Shown piece by piece: positions 1 to 11,277 of a DNA stretch of 64,000 nucleotides (its first letter is position 1; the number at the start of each line of letters is the position of its first letter). The stretch spans positions 124,001 through 188,000 of the forward strand of contig ML996705.1 of NCBI GenBank assembly GCA_010356995.1, read 5' to 3'. The translations under genes were made by a program, and so were the position numbers. This stretch comes from Trichodelitschia bisporula. Lineage: Eukaryota > Ascomycota > Dothideomycetes > Phaeotrichales > Phaeotrichaceae. The notes beneath the pieces were generated by a model that was not told the origin of the DNA, did not search any database, and was given only the letters and a program-made list of their open reading frames with translations.

Positions 1-3000
1 CCTGCGAAGAAGCGCCGCTTCTTTGTTGAGGATCCGCAGTTTGATGCTGCGCTCAAAAAGGAACCTTCAGTCTCGGATGCTACGGCCAAAGAAGAGCCTT
101 CACTCTCGGATGCTACGATCAAGGAGGAACCTTCACTCCTGGGCACTACGATCAAAGAAGAGCCTTTACTCCTGGGCGCTACGGTCAAAGAAGAGCCTTC
201 ACTCCAGGACGAGATGGATGCAGTGCCAAAGACGGCTGCCTATGCCGAAAGACTAGCAGCTAACAGGGCAGCTTACGAGGCCTACTGCCCCAAAGATGAG
301 GAGGCCGAGGACCGCAGAGATGCCGAATTCTTAGCATCTCTCGATTATATAGACCGCAAAGCCTCGCTCCCGCAGTTCGACATGGAGCTCTTTGCGTCCG
401 TTACCGGCGTCGATAATCTCCCACTTGCCCAGCGGCAGCGGCTGTGGAAGGAGAGCGAACAGAACATGGAGAGGGGTAAGGACGCGCACATCTGTTTTTC
501 GTATTCTAATAGCGACAGCCATCAACATCTACCTGGATGGTGTCTCCCGTGCGAAGTCGGAACAGCCTGCATCCAGTGCACCCAGAACCACCGCTCGGGA
601 CCTCGACAATGGGCACCCCCCTGACCCCAACACCTCGGCCCCGCCGCGCAATATTGCACTGCGAGACGTCCCCTCAAAGCGCTACGTAGGCGCCTTCGGC
701 GTCACAGGCTGGGCAACGCGCAGCGGGTCCAAACTCGCATTTGGAGACACCGTCCTGATCGAGCGCACCAAGCCAGCCCCCACTGCGTACCGGCCGTACA
801 TGCGCCGATCCACCAACAACACCATCGTGCGCTTCACCAACGCCCAGGGCTCGGAGCTGGGCCGGCTGGAAGACGACTACGCGCAGTGGATCTCGTCGCT
901 GCTGGACCAGAAGGTGTGCGAGTTTAGCGGGACCTGCATTTATGCGCCTGAGCGGCTCAAGGTTAATGATACGGTTCACCTCCAGTTGCGCGTTTATCTG
1001 TGTAGGGATACGTTTAAGGGGGCGGCGCTTAAGCCGCTGGAGTCGAATCGCGCGGTTAATTTTCATGAGTCTAGGGAGTCAGAGGAGGAGCGTGCTATAC
1101 GAATACGGCAGGTTGGACTGGTTAAGCTGTTTGATGAGATTAGCCTTATCCCTTCCCGCGCCAGCATGCAGACGGAGAAGCACAAGCGTGAGGCCTTGCT
1201 CCGCGTGGCCGAATCGTCCGACAAGCCGAACAGCTCGTCTCATGTCTCGATGGCGACGCAGACGCTGACGCAGGGAGATGTCCCGTCCAGCCCGCCTGAG
1301 CCCGAAGACGGAGAAGAGCTCAAGCAGGACCAACTCGACGCGTTGTACCGGAAGGCGCAGTCATTCGACTTCAACACGCCTGAGGCCGAGCCCGCGGATA
1401 CGTTTGCACTGGATCTGCGCAAGTACCAGAAGCAGGCGCTGCACTGGATGCTGAGCAAGGAAATGGATGAGAAGGATAGGCACCGCCAGCAGTCTATGCA
1501 TCCGCTGTGGGAGGAGTACCAGTGGCCCACTAAGGACGTGGATGGCAAGGAACTTCCCAAGGTGCCGGGACAGACGGCGTTCTACGTCAACCCGTACTCC
1601 GGTGAGCTGTCGGTCAACTTCCCAGTGCAGGACCAGAACTGTCTCGGGGGCATACTTGCCGATGAGATGGGTCTGGGTAAGACGATTGAAATGCTGAGTC
1701 TGGTGCACACGCACGCGGGCCGTCCCCATCCAGCTGCTGCTGATAACCATCCGCTGCCGAGGTATCGCCCTGATGCCATGCAAGCGCCGAACACGACTCT
1801 CGTTGTCGCGCCGATGTCGCTTATCGCGCAGTGGAAGAGCGAGGCGGAAAAGGCATCGAAAGAAGGCACGCTCGAGGTGCATCTCTACTACGGAAATTCA
1901 CGGTCGCCTAGCCTACGTGATCTGTGCAACAAGAGCACCCCGAGCGTGATCATCACCAGCTACGGCACCGTGGTCTCCGAGTACAATGCAGCGGCGTCCA
2001 ACACCGGCTCCCGGGACTTGATGTCCCTCGACTTCTTCCGCATCATCCTCGACGAGGCACACTACATCAAGAACCGCCAGTCCAAGACAGCCAAGGCCTG
2101 TTTCGCCCTACAGGGTAAACACCGCTGGGTGTTAACAGGCACGCCCATCGTCAACCGCCTCGAAGACCTCTTCAGCCTGGTGCACTTCCTCAAAGTCGAG
2201 CCTTGGAGCAACTTCTCCTTCTGGCGCACCTTCATCACCGTCCCCTTCGAATCCGGCCAATGGATCCGCGCCCTAGACGTCATCCAAACCGTGCTCGAGC
2301 CCCTCGTCATCCGCCGCACAAAAGATATGCGCACCCCCGACGGCAAAACCCTCGTTGGCCTCCCCCCCCGCACCATCAACATTGTGCACCTCGAGCTCTC
2401 CAAGGCGGAGCGCGAAGTCTACGACTGGATCTTCATGCGCGTGCGCCGCGCCTTCGGCGGGAGCATTGACTCCGGCACCATCCTGAAGAGCTACACCACC
2501 GTGCTCGCGCAAATCATGCGCCTGAGGCAAACATGCTGCCACCCCGTCTTGGTTAGGGATAAATCCATCGTCGCGGACGAGGAAGGCGCGGCCGCGGCGT
2601 CGGATCTCGCGTCCGGGCTCGCCGATGATATGGATTTGGAAGCGCTGCTCGCGCGCTTCGAAGCCAGCGACAACGAAGAGCAGGACGCGAATAAATACGG
2701 CGCGCACGTACTGAAGCAGATCCAGGACGAAGCGAATAACGAGTGTCCGATCTGCGCGGAGGAGCCGATGGTACAGCAGGCTGTGACGGGGTGCTGGCAC
2801 GCCGCGTGCCGCAAGTGTTTGCTTGATTTTATCGAGCACCAGCGGCAGGCGGGCAAGATCCCGCGGTGCTTTATTTGTCGCGAGCCCATTAACGCGCGGG
2901 ATGTGTTCGAGGTCATTCGGCACGAGTACAACGGTGCCGAGGGCATTGCTATTATCGACAAGCCGCTTATTTCGCTAAGGCGGGTCAAGTGCGACGACGC

Positions 3001-3569
3001 CAGCACCAAGATCGCAGGCCTGATGAGCCATTTGCGCAGGCTGCGCATGGAGGATCCGCGCGCGAAATCCGTGGTATTTTCGCAGTTTACGTCGTTTTTG
3101 GATGTTATCCAGCCCGCGCTGGAGCGGGACCGCATTCCGTACGTGCGCTTCGATGGCACGATGAGCCAGAAGGCGCGCGCAGCTGTGCTGGAGGATTTTG
3201 CGTCGCGCCCGGTGGGGATGGTGCTGCTGCTGAGCTTGCGGGCGGGGGGTGTAGGGCTGAATCTCACGGCGGCGAAGAGGGTGTTTATGATGGATCCGTG
3301 GTGGAGTTATGCGGTTGAGGCGCAGGCGATTGATCGGGTGCATCGGATGGGGCAGGATAGCGAGGTTATTGTTACTCGGTTTATTATTCGGGGGAGTATT
3401 GAGGAGAAGATGTTGAAGATTCAGGATCGGAAGAAGTTTCTGTGAGTTTTGGGTGATGCTGGGTTTGGGGGTTGCTGCTAACGTGTGTAGGGCGAGTTCG
3501 CTGGGCATGATGAGCGATGAGGATAAGAAGTTGCAGCGCATTGAGGATATTAAGGAATTGCTGAGCTAG
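1..3569 (+). CDS. RAD5: RAD5-type DNA repair helicase / RING E3 ubiquitin ligase (5' partial)
   Basis: Exons read as <1..475, 519..3441 and 3491..3569, giving 1158 visible residues; the start lies outside the window. Family knowledge: Rad5/HLTF proteins combine a SNF2 translocase with a RING E3 that polyubiquitinates PCNA during DNA-damage tolerance in the nucleus. Seen in order: KKRRFFVEDP near the N-terminus, five 11-residue KEEPSL repeats, AINIYLDG just before a HIRAN domain (about 207-330), SNF2 motifs LADEMGLGKT (about 537), DEAH (about 669) and TGTPIVNRLEDL, a C3HC4 RING starting CPICAEE (about 900), then helicase C ending AIDRVHRMGQ (about 1095). The last exon, after a 49-nt intron with a CTAAC branch site, adds SLGMMSDEDKKLQRIEDIK, the usual Rad5 tail. 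In the first intron the acceptor could be 512 or 518; 518 gives the better family match. Assignment is firm; the exact 5' limit is not. Confidence 0.93.
52..210 (+). repeat. 33-bp tandem repeat coding for 11-residue KEEPSL units
   Basis: Five in-frame units in the N-terminal region of the RAD5 gene, each coding for a variant of xKEEPSLxxAT. Four units carry a Psi-K-x-E match (LKKE, IKEE, IKEE, VKEE), the sumoylation consensus; the second unit has AKEE and does not fit. The last unit is shortened. Confidence 0.85.
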
Positions 3570-4972
3570 GTGTGATTGGCTTGCATGGCGGCTTTCTGCC
3601 TGTGGGTAGGGTTTCTCTTAGATATAGCCGGCGTTCGCGTTACATGGAAAGAATGGTTCACTGGATGTGGAGCGATGGGGCAATGGGACTTTCAACTGTA
3701 ATCCGGTTGCATGTGCATCTCACCTGGATAGATCCTAATGCGAGGCTATCACCGCCTACTCAACCCAGCCGACGACCGCAAACCTCGTTCAGAACCCCTT
3801 TGCTTCAACGTGAGGCACATCGTCCAAGGTCTGGCTTTCGCTCCCTTCCTTTGCAGTGATCAGCGCAGGAATCAATATTCTGTGCCCCGAAGGAAGGCCT
3901 ATGGGCCACAAATGATGCTTTCAAAATGGCATCCTGCGTCATTTACCACCAATTATCCCATTAAACAAGCTCCACATTCGTACCTCTGCACTATCTCTGG
4001 AATGGAGACCCCCTGCAATACCTCGTCTTTCCTCGGACGGGACTCGAGAAAGCCGGGAAATGGGGCGGATGCTATGGCGGACGCTACGACGGGCCAGAGT
4101 TTATTCGAGCTGCAAGTCCGATCGCACGGCCTTTAGACAGAACAGCAACTATTGTACGGCTGAGATCGTATTCCGGTAATGCTGTACAGCGTCTGGATCC
4201 GTAAAGGTCTACCTCCGTAGAACTACATCCTCACGATCCTGCACCCATGACTCCTGGATACGTTCTCCCAGCCACCGAAAGCCGGTTTCCTGTTAACATC
4301 TGGATTTTCGAATCTTCTCAACGCAATATAATCACTGTCCTCTCTCTCAATCTACTAAACCTAAGACCAGCTTATATCAAGCACTCGAATCTCAAGACAT
4401 GCTCACGATGGCACCGCAAAAAGCATTGAACATCTGGGCTCCACCCCCGCAATTCGCCAAGCCTGCCATCTCCTCTGCATTCAACCGTGTCACAACCTCA
4501 CACGGCGCACAAGAAGCTATGCAACGGTTGCATCCTCATGCTATCGTGAGAATCCTCCCCCCTCACCTAAAAAAAAAGTTCCACCGACCCAAATCCTTCG
4601 TATTCTGCCCCGCAATCTCCATCCAGAATCCTATCCGCTAATCCAAAGGGCCAAGGACCCAGCGCCCAGCACGCCGCCCCCATCTGATTGGCGAGCTATT
4701 CGTATCCCCGCCCTCATAACGGACAGGATATAAATGGGATCAATCTACTCCGCGCCGCACAAGCTGGTATATATAACCTGTCACTGCAGTACGAGTTCAA
4801 ACGTCCATCGACCCACGATCATTCCGTAAAGCTCAAAATCACACTCTTTTGACGTCACTCGGCCAACCTTCACGCTCTCAGCCCTACAAAGGGCCCTGCA
4901 GCCTCAGCCTCAGCCCTACGCAAGCCACACGCAGCCCTACACCACAGCCTCAACCTTACTCCAACCACCAAA
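3570..4972. other. Intergenic, 1.4 kb, with TATA-type promoter at its right end
   Basis: No coding potential recognised. Near the right end are two TATA-like boxes, TATAAA at 4729-4734 and TATATATAA at 4768-4776. The second lies about 200 nt ahead of the secreted Cys-rich protein's ATG and is the likelier core promoter, with a CT/CA-rich leader in between. Confidence 0.5.
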
Positions 4973-6001
4973 ATGCTCGTCCTTACGACAACCCTCTTCC
5001 TCCTCCCCCTCCTCGCCACCGCATCCCTTGCTCCCACGCCCCCCCAACTTGACCCTCCCGGCAGCATTGAAACCGGCAACTTCTGCGGCTTCAAAAACCC
5101 CTGCCAACCAGGCTGGACCTGCAAGTCAAGCCTCGCCATGCCGGACTGTGCCGGGCTCGTGGGGGTCTGCCCGTCGGGTAGATGTATGCGCCCCGCACGC
5201 GCAGCGAACAGCCGCCCGCCCTTCCGGCCCGGACTGCCGGGACTTGACGAGCGGGGTGTGGGAGAGGGGGCGCAGGAGAAGGAGCAAGAGCCGAGTGCGC
5301 CGCTCCCCACCCCTTCCCGATGGGACACGCCCGGCTTTCTCCAGGACGCCTTTTGCGGGTCCCAACGCCCACCCTGCGGGCGGTCGCAGGTTGGTGGCCG
5401 GTATGAGGGGGATGAACAGCGGGCCCCCGCCCCTGAGCCCGCGACGTTGGCGAAGCGCGCCGCGGCGGCTCGTCCTACGCCCCCGCCTCTGGACCCGGAG
5501 GCTAGCATCGAGGGCCCGCCGTGCGGATTCAAAACCATGCCCTGTCAGCCGGGCTGGACGTGCAAGAAGCTTGATGAGAGCTGCACAAGGGGGGAGAACT
5601 GCGCTGGCGTGTGTACGCGCAAGGCGGCGGCGGCGGCGAATGGGCGGCCGCCGTTTCGGCCCGGCCCGCCGGGGTTGGATGCGCCTGTGACGAGCACGAA
5701 GCCGAGTGCGACACGTAGACCGAGCCCGGCCCGGCCCGCGGCTACGCGTCCTTCGTACAAGTCGTGTGGTGGGTTTCGGATTCGGAATGAGCCGTGCGCG
5801 GCTGGGGAGATTTGCGTGGATGATCCGTATGCGGGGGGTTGTGGGATGGCGTGCGATGCACCCGGGGTGTGTGTGAAGCCGGTGTTTTGTGGGGGGTTTG
5901 CGGGCTTTCAGTGTGCCGGGGGGCTGATGTGTGTGGATGATCCGAGGGATGATTGTGATCCGAGGAATGGCGGGTCGGATTGTGGGGGGATTTGTGTTTA
6001 G
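4973..6001 (+). CDS. Predicted secreted cysteine-rich modular protein, 342 aa
   Basis: Single exon. The N-terminus (MLVLTTTLFLLPLLATASLA) is a clear signal peptide, so the product is probably extracellular. Four modules share C-G-[FG]-x(4-6)-C-x2-G-x2-C: the first at C38-C50 (CGFKNPCQPGWTC), the second around residue 180 (CGFKTMPCQPGWTC), and two at the C-terminus with CGGF..C...CVDDP. Linkers carry RPPFRPG.PGLD twice. The last module contains CVDDPRDDCDP and DCGGICV, a pattern I associate with secreted proteins of other fungi but cannot name as a family. There is no GPI tail and no membrane segment after the signal. A role as cell-wall-associated or effector-like protein is inference. The neighbour is a secreted metallopeptidase on the same strand. 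Confidence 0.75.
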   Translation: MLVLTTTLFLLPLLATASLAPTPPQLDPPGSIETGNFCGFKNPCQPGWTCKSSLAMPDCAGLVGVCPSGRCMRPARAANSRPPFRPGLPGLDERGVGEGAQEKEQEPSAPLPTPSRWDTPGFLQDAFCGSQRPPCGRSQVGGRYEGDEQRAPAPEPATLAKRAAAARPTPPPLDPEASIEGPPCGFKTMPCQPGWTCKKLDESCTRGENCAGVCTRKAAAAANGRPPFRPGPPGLDAPVTSTKPSATRRPSPARPAATRPSYKSCGGFRIRNEPCAAGEICVDDPYAGGCGMACDAPGVCVKPVFCGGFAGFQCAGGLMCVDDPRDDCDPRNGGSDCGGICV

Positions 6002-7195
6002 GGGCTGACCTGGGGGGGAAAAGTTTAGCTTGAATTCGATGTACATGTTGGTTCGCGATGTCTTGATGGCTGCCGAATAAGTGCTATATGGAGAAGAAAT
6101 GAATGGCCCACACAGACCGCTTTCTTGCTGTGGACCAATCCGTGATGATAAAGCGACCATGATATAGATACATGAAGCAACCGGGTATTAAGGCATGTAG
6201 GGCACTAAGGCATCATACGTTTCGGTTGGAAGGAGCATATTACTCTTGGGAAGGGACGTGCCAACGGGAGTCGCACATGATGTAGTGTGCTCCTGATAGA
6301 AGGAAGGAACATCGGAGGATATCTGCTACATCATGTACGATGCGTATTTAGTCTCGAGGGTCTCTTTGACTTTCTTCCTCTTCCATCTTTTATCAACCTT
6401 CCCTCCACATCGTGGCCTTCTGTATTTGTCAAGTCTATGCTTCCATTAGACTACAGCGAACGATACAAGATGCTTTAACTCCGTCTGCGGGTACACACCG
6501 CTGTTTTTACTACTACTAGTTCTAGCAAGTTTTCAATATCCTTTCCACGGTTGTTAGCTGATATCCTTTCTTCAGCTCAGCGTGTAGACCACTTTCATTA
6601 TCCCCGCATTGGCAGCCATGTTTCTTCACTGTCACTTCATCGCAAGGCTGCGTCACGTGTCCTACCCCGCATCGTCTTGCAGACGTCGTGCATCCGAAAC
6701 ATGCGCTGCATACCGTAGCCTCTCTCTGCAGCACACTTGTCACACCACTCTGCAGGAAACACGTGAGCATGAAACACCCACTCCTCTCCCGGCACGCTGA
6801 TGAAGGGATGCTCGTCCCTCCGGAGAAACCTCCTCCGCACCGGGTACGCAACCACCTACAACATCAACCACCACCACCACCGTCGCAAAAGGTCTGCTAC
6901 CCCTCCATCCACCCATTAATCTCGCACCTATTCCCCCTCCAAGAAGCTCCTAATGGCGTACCTAGAATCCGGCAAAGCGGTACCACCGCGCCTCCCGCTC
7001 CCACAGTGTGGCGATATTGCAACGCCCCGCGCGCCCCAGCTTCGCCCGCCGCAGATATAGCACCCGCGGCGCATCCAGCCCCTCGCGCCGCCCCCGCGCT
7101 AATTTCCCAATGCCGCGTCCTCTCTTATCTATCAAGCGCGGCCGCGCACACATCGCCAGCACGTCTCCGTCACCAGTCTCTCCTTCAGCACCAGC
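6002..7195. other. Intergenic, 1.2 kb, with one copy of a dispersed repeat
   Basis: No convincing gene. About 6228-6420 is a copy of a dispersed repeat recognised by GGAAGGAGCATAT, later followed by a stretch near TCTCGAGGGTCTCTTTGACT. Related copies lie at about 41.6 kb and 56.45 kb. The last 100 nt are the C-rich leader of the metallopeptidase gene. Confidence 0.5.
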
Positions 7196-8455
7196 ATGCG
7201 CCTCACTCCCGCCCTCGCGGCGGCCGCCGCTCTTTTCCACGTCCCTGAAGTAACCGCGCACGTCTCTATCCCGCAGGCATTGAACGAGGCCTTCGTCGCT
7301 GAAAAACCGGACTATGAGTGCAAGTTGGCGGCCCCGAGCTTTAACAGCATGTCCGAAGGCTTCGGGCCGCGCACCGCCTTCGCATCCTCCACCGGCCCCC
7401 TTCGCGCAGCCATGGTCTTCGTCGATTTCCCAGATGCCCCCGCGACCGATACCCCAGGCAGCCTGCTTCAGGCCTTCATGCCCGCGGCTGCGGACTGGTA
7501 CAACGCGTCCAGCTACGGACGGCTACATCTCACCGTCGCAGCGGACACACGCAAATTCTACCGCATGCCCCGGCCCAGCGCCGAGTACTCCTGGAACCGC
7601 GCTGGCTTCACGAGTCAAAAGCAAGAACGGTACATCAAGGACGCGATCGCAGCCATAGGCGCGGAGTTCAAGCCCGGCCCCACAGACGTGCTGTACATCG
7701 TGCCGACGCGGCAGGCCGCGCGCATAGGGTTCAGTCCCACGAGTTTGACGCCCATGGCGCTGGCGGATGGGACGAGGGTCAAGGGTACGGTTACGTTTGG
7801 GCAGGATTTGTGGACGGCGTGGGGGTTTAAGGTGCTTAATCACGAGACGGGGCACGTCATGGGTTTACCCGACCTGTATCCCATGGATGGCCGCGCGACG
7901 GGTCTCTGGGTCGGCGGGTTCGACATCATGGGCTTGATTTCCGGGTCCAGTCCTGATTATCTGGGGTGGCATAAGTGGAAGCTCGGGTGGGTGGATAACG
8001 CGCAGGTCAGCTGTGCGAAGGAGGGGGAGAGCGAGCACGTCCTAACCCCCGTGGAAGTCGCCGGCGGGACGAAGATGGCGGTTGTGAAGGTCAGTGACAG
8101 CGTGGCTGTTGTCGCGGAGGTGCGCACGGATGCGGGACTCAACCACGGGAGCTGCTCCAAGGGACTACTGGTGTACGTCGTCGATGCGAGCAAGTGGACG
8201 GGCAACGGCCCCATCGTGGTGCAGAGCGGGAAGGCGGGGACGGTGCGTGGATGCGCTCCGAGTAAGGGGGGCCCGCTCACGAGTGCGGCGTTTGATTTCG
8301 CGGCTAAGGAGGCGATGGTGGATGTTAAGAAGTATGGGGTTACGATTACGACGACTGCGGTGGAGGGCGCGAATTATCGCATTAAGATCAAGTATGCGCC
8401 GGTGGCGGGGGGGCGACCGAAGCCGGCGGGGGGGTTTTTGGGGTTCGGGGGATGA
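7196..8455 (+). CDS. Secreted M6-like (immune-inhibitor-A type) zinc metallopeptidase, 419 aa
   Basis: Single exon. The start MRLTPALAAAAALFHVPEVTA is a signal peptide. The zinc site is HETGH at residues 216-220, in the context NHETGHVMGLPDLYP, i.e. HExxHxxGLPD as in M6-type peptidases. It is followed by GGFDIMG, matching the downstream Met-containing turn, and SPDYLGWHKWKLGWV, typical of the family. The C-terminal third looks like a beta-rich accessory region. Expected activity is extracellular proteolysis. There is no long N-terminal propeptide (the mature region starts near 22-60), unlike bacterial InhA. The gene sits between a secreted Cys-rich protein and a convergent predicted secreted lactonase. 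Family assignment is good; substrate is unknown. Confidence 0.82.
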   Translation: MRLTPALAAAAALFHVPEVTAHVSIPQALNEAFVAEKPDYECKLAAPSFNSMSEGFGPRTAFASSTGPLRAAMVFVDFPDAPATDTPGSLLQAFMPAAADWYNASSYGRLHLTVAADTRKFYRMPRPSAEYSWNRAGFTSQKQERYIKDAIAAIGAEFKPGPTDVLYIVPTRQAARIGFSPTSLTPMALADGTRVKGTVTFGQDLWTAWGFKVLNHETGHVMGLPDLYPMDGRATGLWVGGFDIMGLISGSSPDYLGWHKWKLGWVDNAQVSCAKEGESEHVLTPVEVAGGTKMAVVKVSDSVAVVAEVRTDAGLNHGSCSKGLLVYVVDASKWTGNGPIVVQSGKAGTVRGCAPSKGGPLTSAAFDFAAKEAMVDVKKYGVTITTTAVEGANYRIKIKYAPVAGGRPKPAGGFLGFGG

Positions 8456-8557
8456 CGTGGATAGAACTAATAACACCCCAGTTTCCATGCATTGCGAACG
8501 TCGATGGCATTACCGCTTTTGCAACCCCCTTCATTAGGTACTCCTCGCCCCACACCC

Positions 8558-9874
8558 TCAGCGAAATCGCTCCGGACTCATAACCACCCTCGCCAGTTTA
8601 ACCCGCACAATCTGATCCAGCGCCAGCACAACAAGCTCATCGCCCGCCAGCGCAAAATTCGCAACATCGGTCTTTCGCGTAATCCCCTTCTTCAGCCCAT
8701 CGGCCTTGAACCCACCAAGAATCTCGCCCCCGCTATTCCGCACCACGATCCCCTCGCCCTCCGCCGCCCACACCCGCCCCTCGTCATCGCACTTCAGTCC
8801 ATCCGGCACGCCCTTCCGCGCCTTCTCACCGAAGGGCCGCATATTCCGCAACTCGTTCTCGGTGACATCAAACGCAAAAATCGCCTTCACGCCGCCGTTC
8901 ACGCGGTTCCGCCGCGGGGCGAACGGCGTCTGCGATACGTACGCCGTGCGCCCGTCAGGGCTGAAGCACACCCCATTCGGCGGGTCCAGTTGCCTGGCAC
9001 TGACGACGCGGATCAACTCGCCCGTATCGAGGTCAAGGCGGTACGTAGCGTCTGGCCCCTCCGGCGGTCCCTGGATGCGAAAGAACGTCGCGAAGTCCGG
9101 GTCCGTGAAGTAGAGCAGCGTGCGATTGCCATCTCGCACGACGGCAATGTCATCCGGGCCGTTGAGGCGGCGGTCCTCGAACTTGTCCACCAACGTGGTA
9201 ACTTGTCCGGAGACCGGGTCTATAGCGACGATGCCCGGCCTTGCGCCCGTTGTGCGATTGCCCCACTCGGTGAAGTACAGCGTGCCGTCGAAATAGAACC
9301 CGCCCGCCGGATTCACAAGCTCGCGACTCAGTGCCGGCGCGCGCACGGTATTAGTCTCCAGATCCAAGGTGAACACATACGCCGGCGGCTTATTAATCTC
9401 GCTCGTGAACCAGACCTCATTCCTAACCCATCAGCCCAGCACCCCCCAAGTTAACCGCACTCACCGCTCCGGCACCCAAACACCCCCCTCATACGCAAAG
9501 CTGCGCATCGTGATATTCGCCTCCTCACCCGGCCCATTCGGCGCCCAACGCCTCGCCGCCAGGTTGATACTCCCCGCGCCGGCCGGGCCCGCAAGACCCG
9601 CGGACCGCCCGAGCCCGACTAGGGCGTCGAACTCCGGCGACGCGGACCAAGTCACCTCATGTAGGGTCGGAGGCGGCGTGGCCAGGAAGTCGGCAATCTG
9701 TTCTGGCGTCTCGGGTTTCTGGGCCCCGGGCCGCGGCCACGCGGGTTGCAGTGCGTCACCGGCCTCATCTTTCTCGAAATCGTCGTCGTCGTCGTCATCC
9801 GGCGATTGGGCGCCTGTAAGGAGGGGCAGAAGCGCGAGAGCGCGGAGGAGCAGGGCGAGAGGGGGGCGGCGCAT
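8558..9874 (-). CDS. SMP-30/gluconolactonase/LRE-like protein, predicted secreted, 424 aa
   Basis: Two exons, 9874..9465 and 9422..8558, with a 42-nt intron (GTGAGT...GGTTAG) joining WVPER to NEVWFTSEINKPPAYVFTLD in frame. I chose the ATG at 9874 rather than an upstream in-frame codon because it directly begins a signal peptide (MRRPPLALLLRALALLPLLT). After that comes an acidic run of seven Asp. The body is a six-bladed SMP-30-type propeller: GFYFDGTLYFTEWG, then LNGPDDIAVVRDG (the metal-binding N-G-x-D-D region), LDPPNGVCFSPDG and VPDGLKCDDEGRVW. Such enzymes hydrolyse lactones using a divalent metal. The gene is convergent with the metallopeptidase, about 100 nt between the stop codons. Substrate cannot be predicted. 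Confidence 0.85.
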
Positions 9875-11277
9875 GGCGGGCAGTGGAATAGTGGGTGAAG
9901 CTCCATCCGGGACCGCAGTAGAACTAGTATATGTACCGCCACCGGCGGCGGGATAGAGTAGCACGCTCCACGCGGTAGTGCGAGCCGAAAAGTGGGCGAC
10001 GCGCGTGCGCCAAATTAGGCTTCCGGCCGGGGCGGCGCTGAATTCTGGGATGTGATTTAGTGGGTTGTCTGTGCGGTGTGGGGTTCAGGTACGGATTCAG
10101 AGTGCTTTACGGTAGAGGGGGCCGTGCGGGTTTATGGGATTTTGGCTTTTGGTGGTGGTGAGGTTGAGGCGTAGTGGCAGCTGTCTTGGGGACGCGGTGG
10201 TGTTTCTGGAGGTGCTAGAGTCAAGTCAATGAAACCATTGCAGCGTGGAAGTCGAAGATGGCGGTGTCCATGGCTGTGTCTCCAGTCGCTGCTCCTGAGC
10301 GACGTCGGCCGCGGTGAGCAAGACCCGGTATACGAGCGCTGCGTATAGGGCACACGCGAAAGGTTACTTAATCCGATGCGGGGAAGAAATATACAGTTAG
10401 TGACGGTAGTAGGCAATTGGGGCCAAAACTTTGCGCAAATAGCGTCGGTCAGCCGTCCATAAACTACATAGACGGCATACAAGGTCGGCGAACGCCATGG
10501 CTCGACAGAAACCGGCTTCCGGGATAGTAGGCCAGGTACAGAACCTTGATGCCGCGATCTCAAGATTTTTGGTTTACTTTGGGGGGGGGGGTCCTAAACT
10601 AGGGCAGTTAGCAAAAATTCTTACTGCTGGTAGGGTGCTCGGTTACCTTTAATATGCAGCTATATTGAGCTATCCGTGGCCAGTTGGACTTCGTGTTTTT
10701 GATGCACTAGTATCGAGACCTGTATCCGTTCGTCAGCATATGCGACGCGGAAGCACCACAGCCTTCCAGAGGTAGACGACGGCCAATGGCCACCTGGAAA
10801 AGTCATGGCCCCCCTGCCTGGGCGTTTCGCGGACGAGGTCGGCCACGACCTTGTCGATAGTCGTTGGATGTCACGATCCTATACCTTTTCAGGTGTAACA
10901 AAGATTAATTGTTCGGAGGAGGTGAAGAGGAGAGGGAGGAGAGGATGACTCAGAGTTTTCCCCTCCCCAAGCTCCTGCCGCGAGAAAAGAGCACCGCAGG
11001 CCCCCCAGTTCCTGGCAGGAGCTGCCCTCCAGACCCTGGGAGCGATCCGGAGGTGTCCCAGCCCAGTCCCGTGACATCGGATGTCGAGTGCGATGCGGTT
11101 TGCCGAGTATTTTCTGATGAGGTGGGTTCGAAACTCACGCAGCGCTGGAGGTTAGTCAAGACAATCGCCACGCACATCCCGTCAATAGCCTGGATGTCGT
11201 CTCTTATTTTTCCCCTCCGTTGCCTTCTCCCACCTCAAGGCAAAGCAGCTTGCCGCACTCTCCCCACTCAGCGCCCT
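9875..11277. other. Intergenic, 1.4 kb
   Basis: Contains the upstream region of the lactonase gene, a run of ten or more G near 10577, and no coding sequence I can support. Small open frames here have no signal peptide, motif or codon pattern that distinguishes them from chance. Confidence 0.4.

Noticed and set aside
11080-11160. tRNA-like B-box (GGTTCGAAACTC)
   Set aside because: No matching A-box or cloverleaf could be built around it. No other tRNA signal held up in the window.
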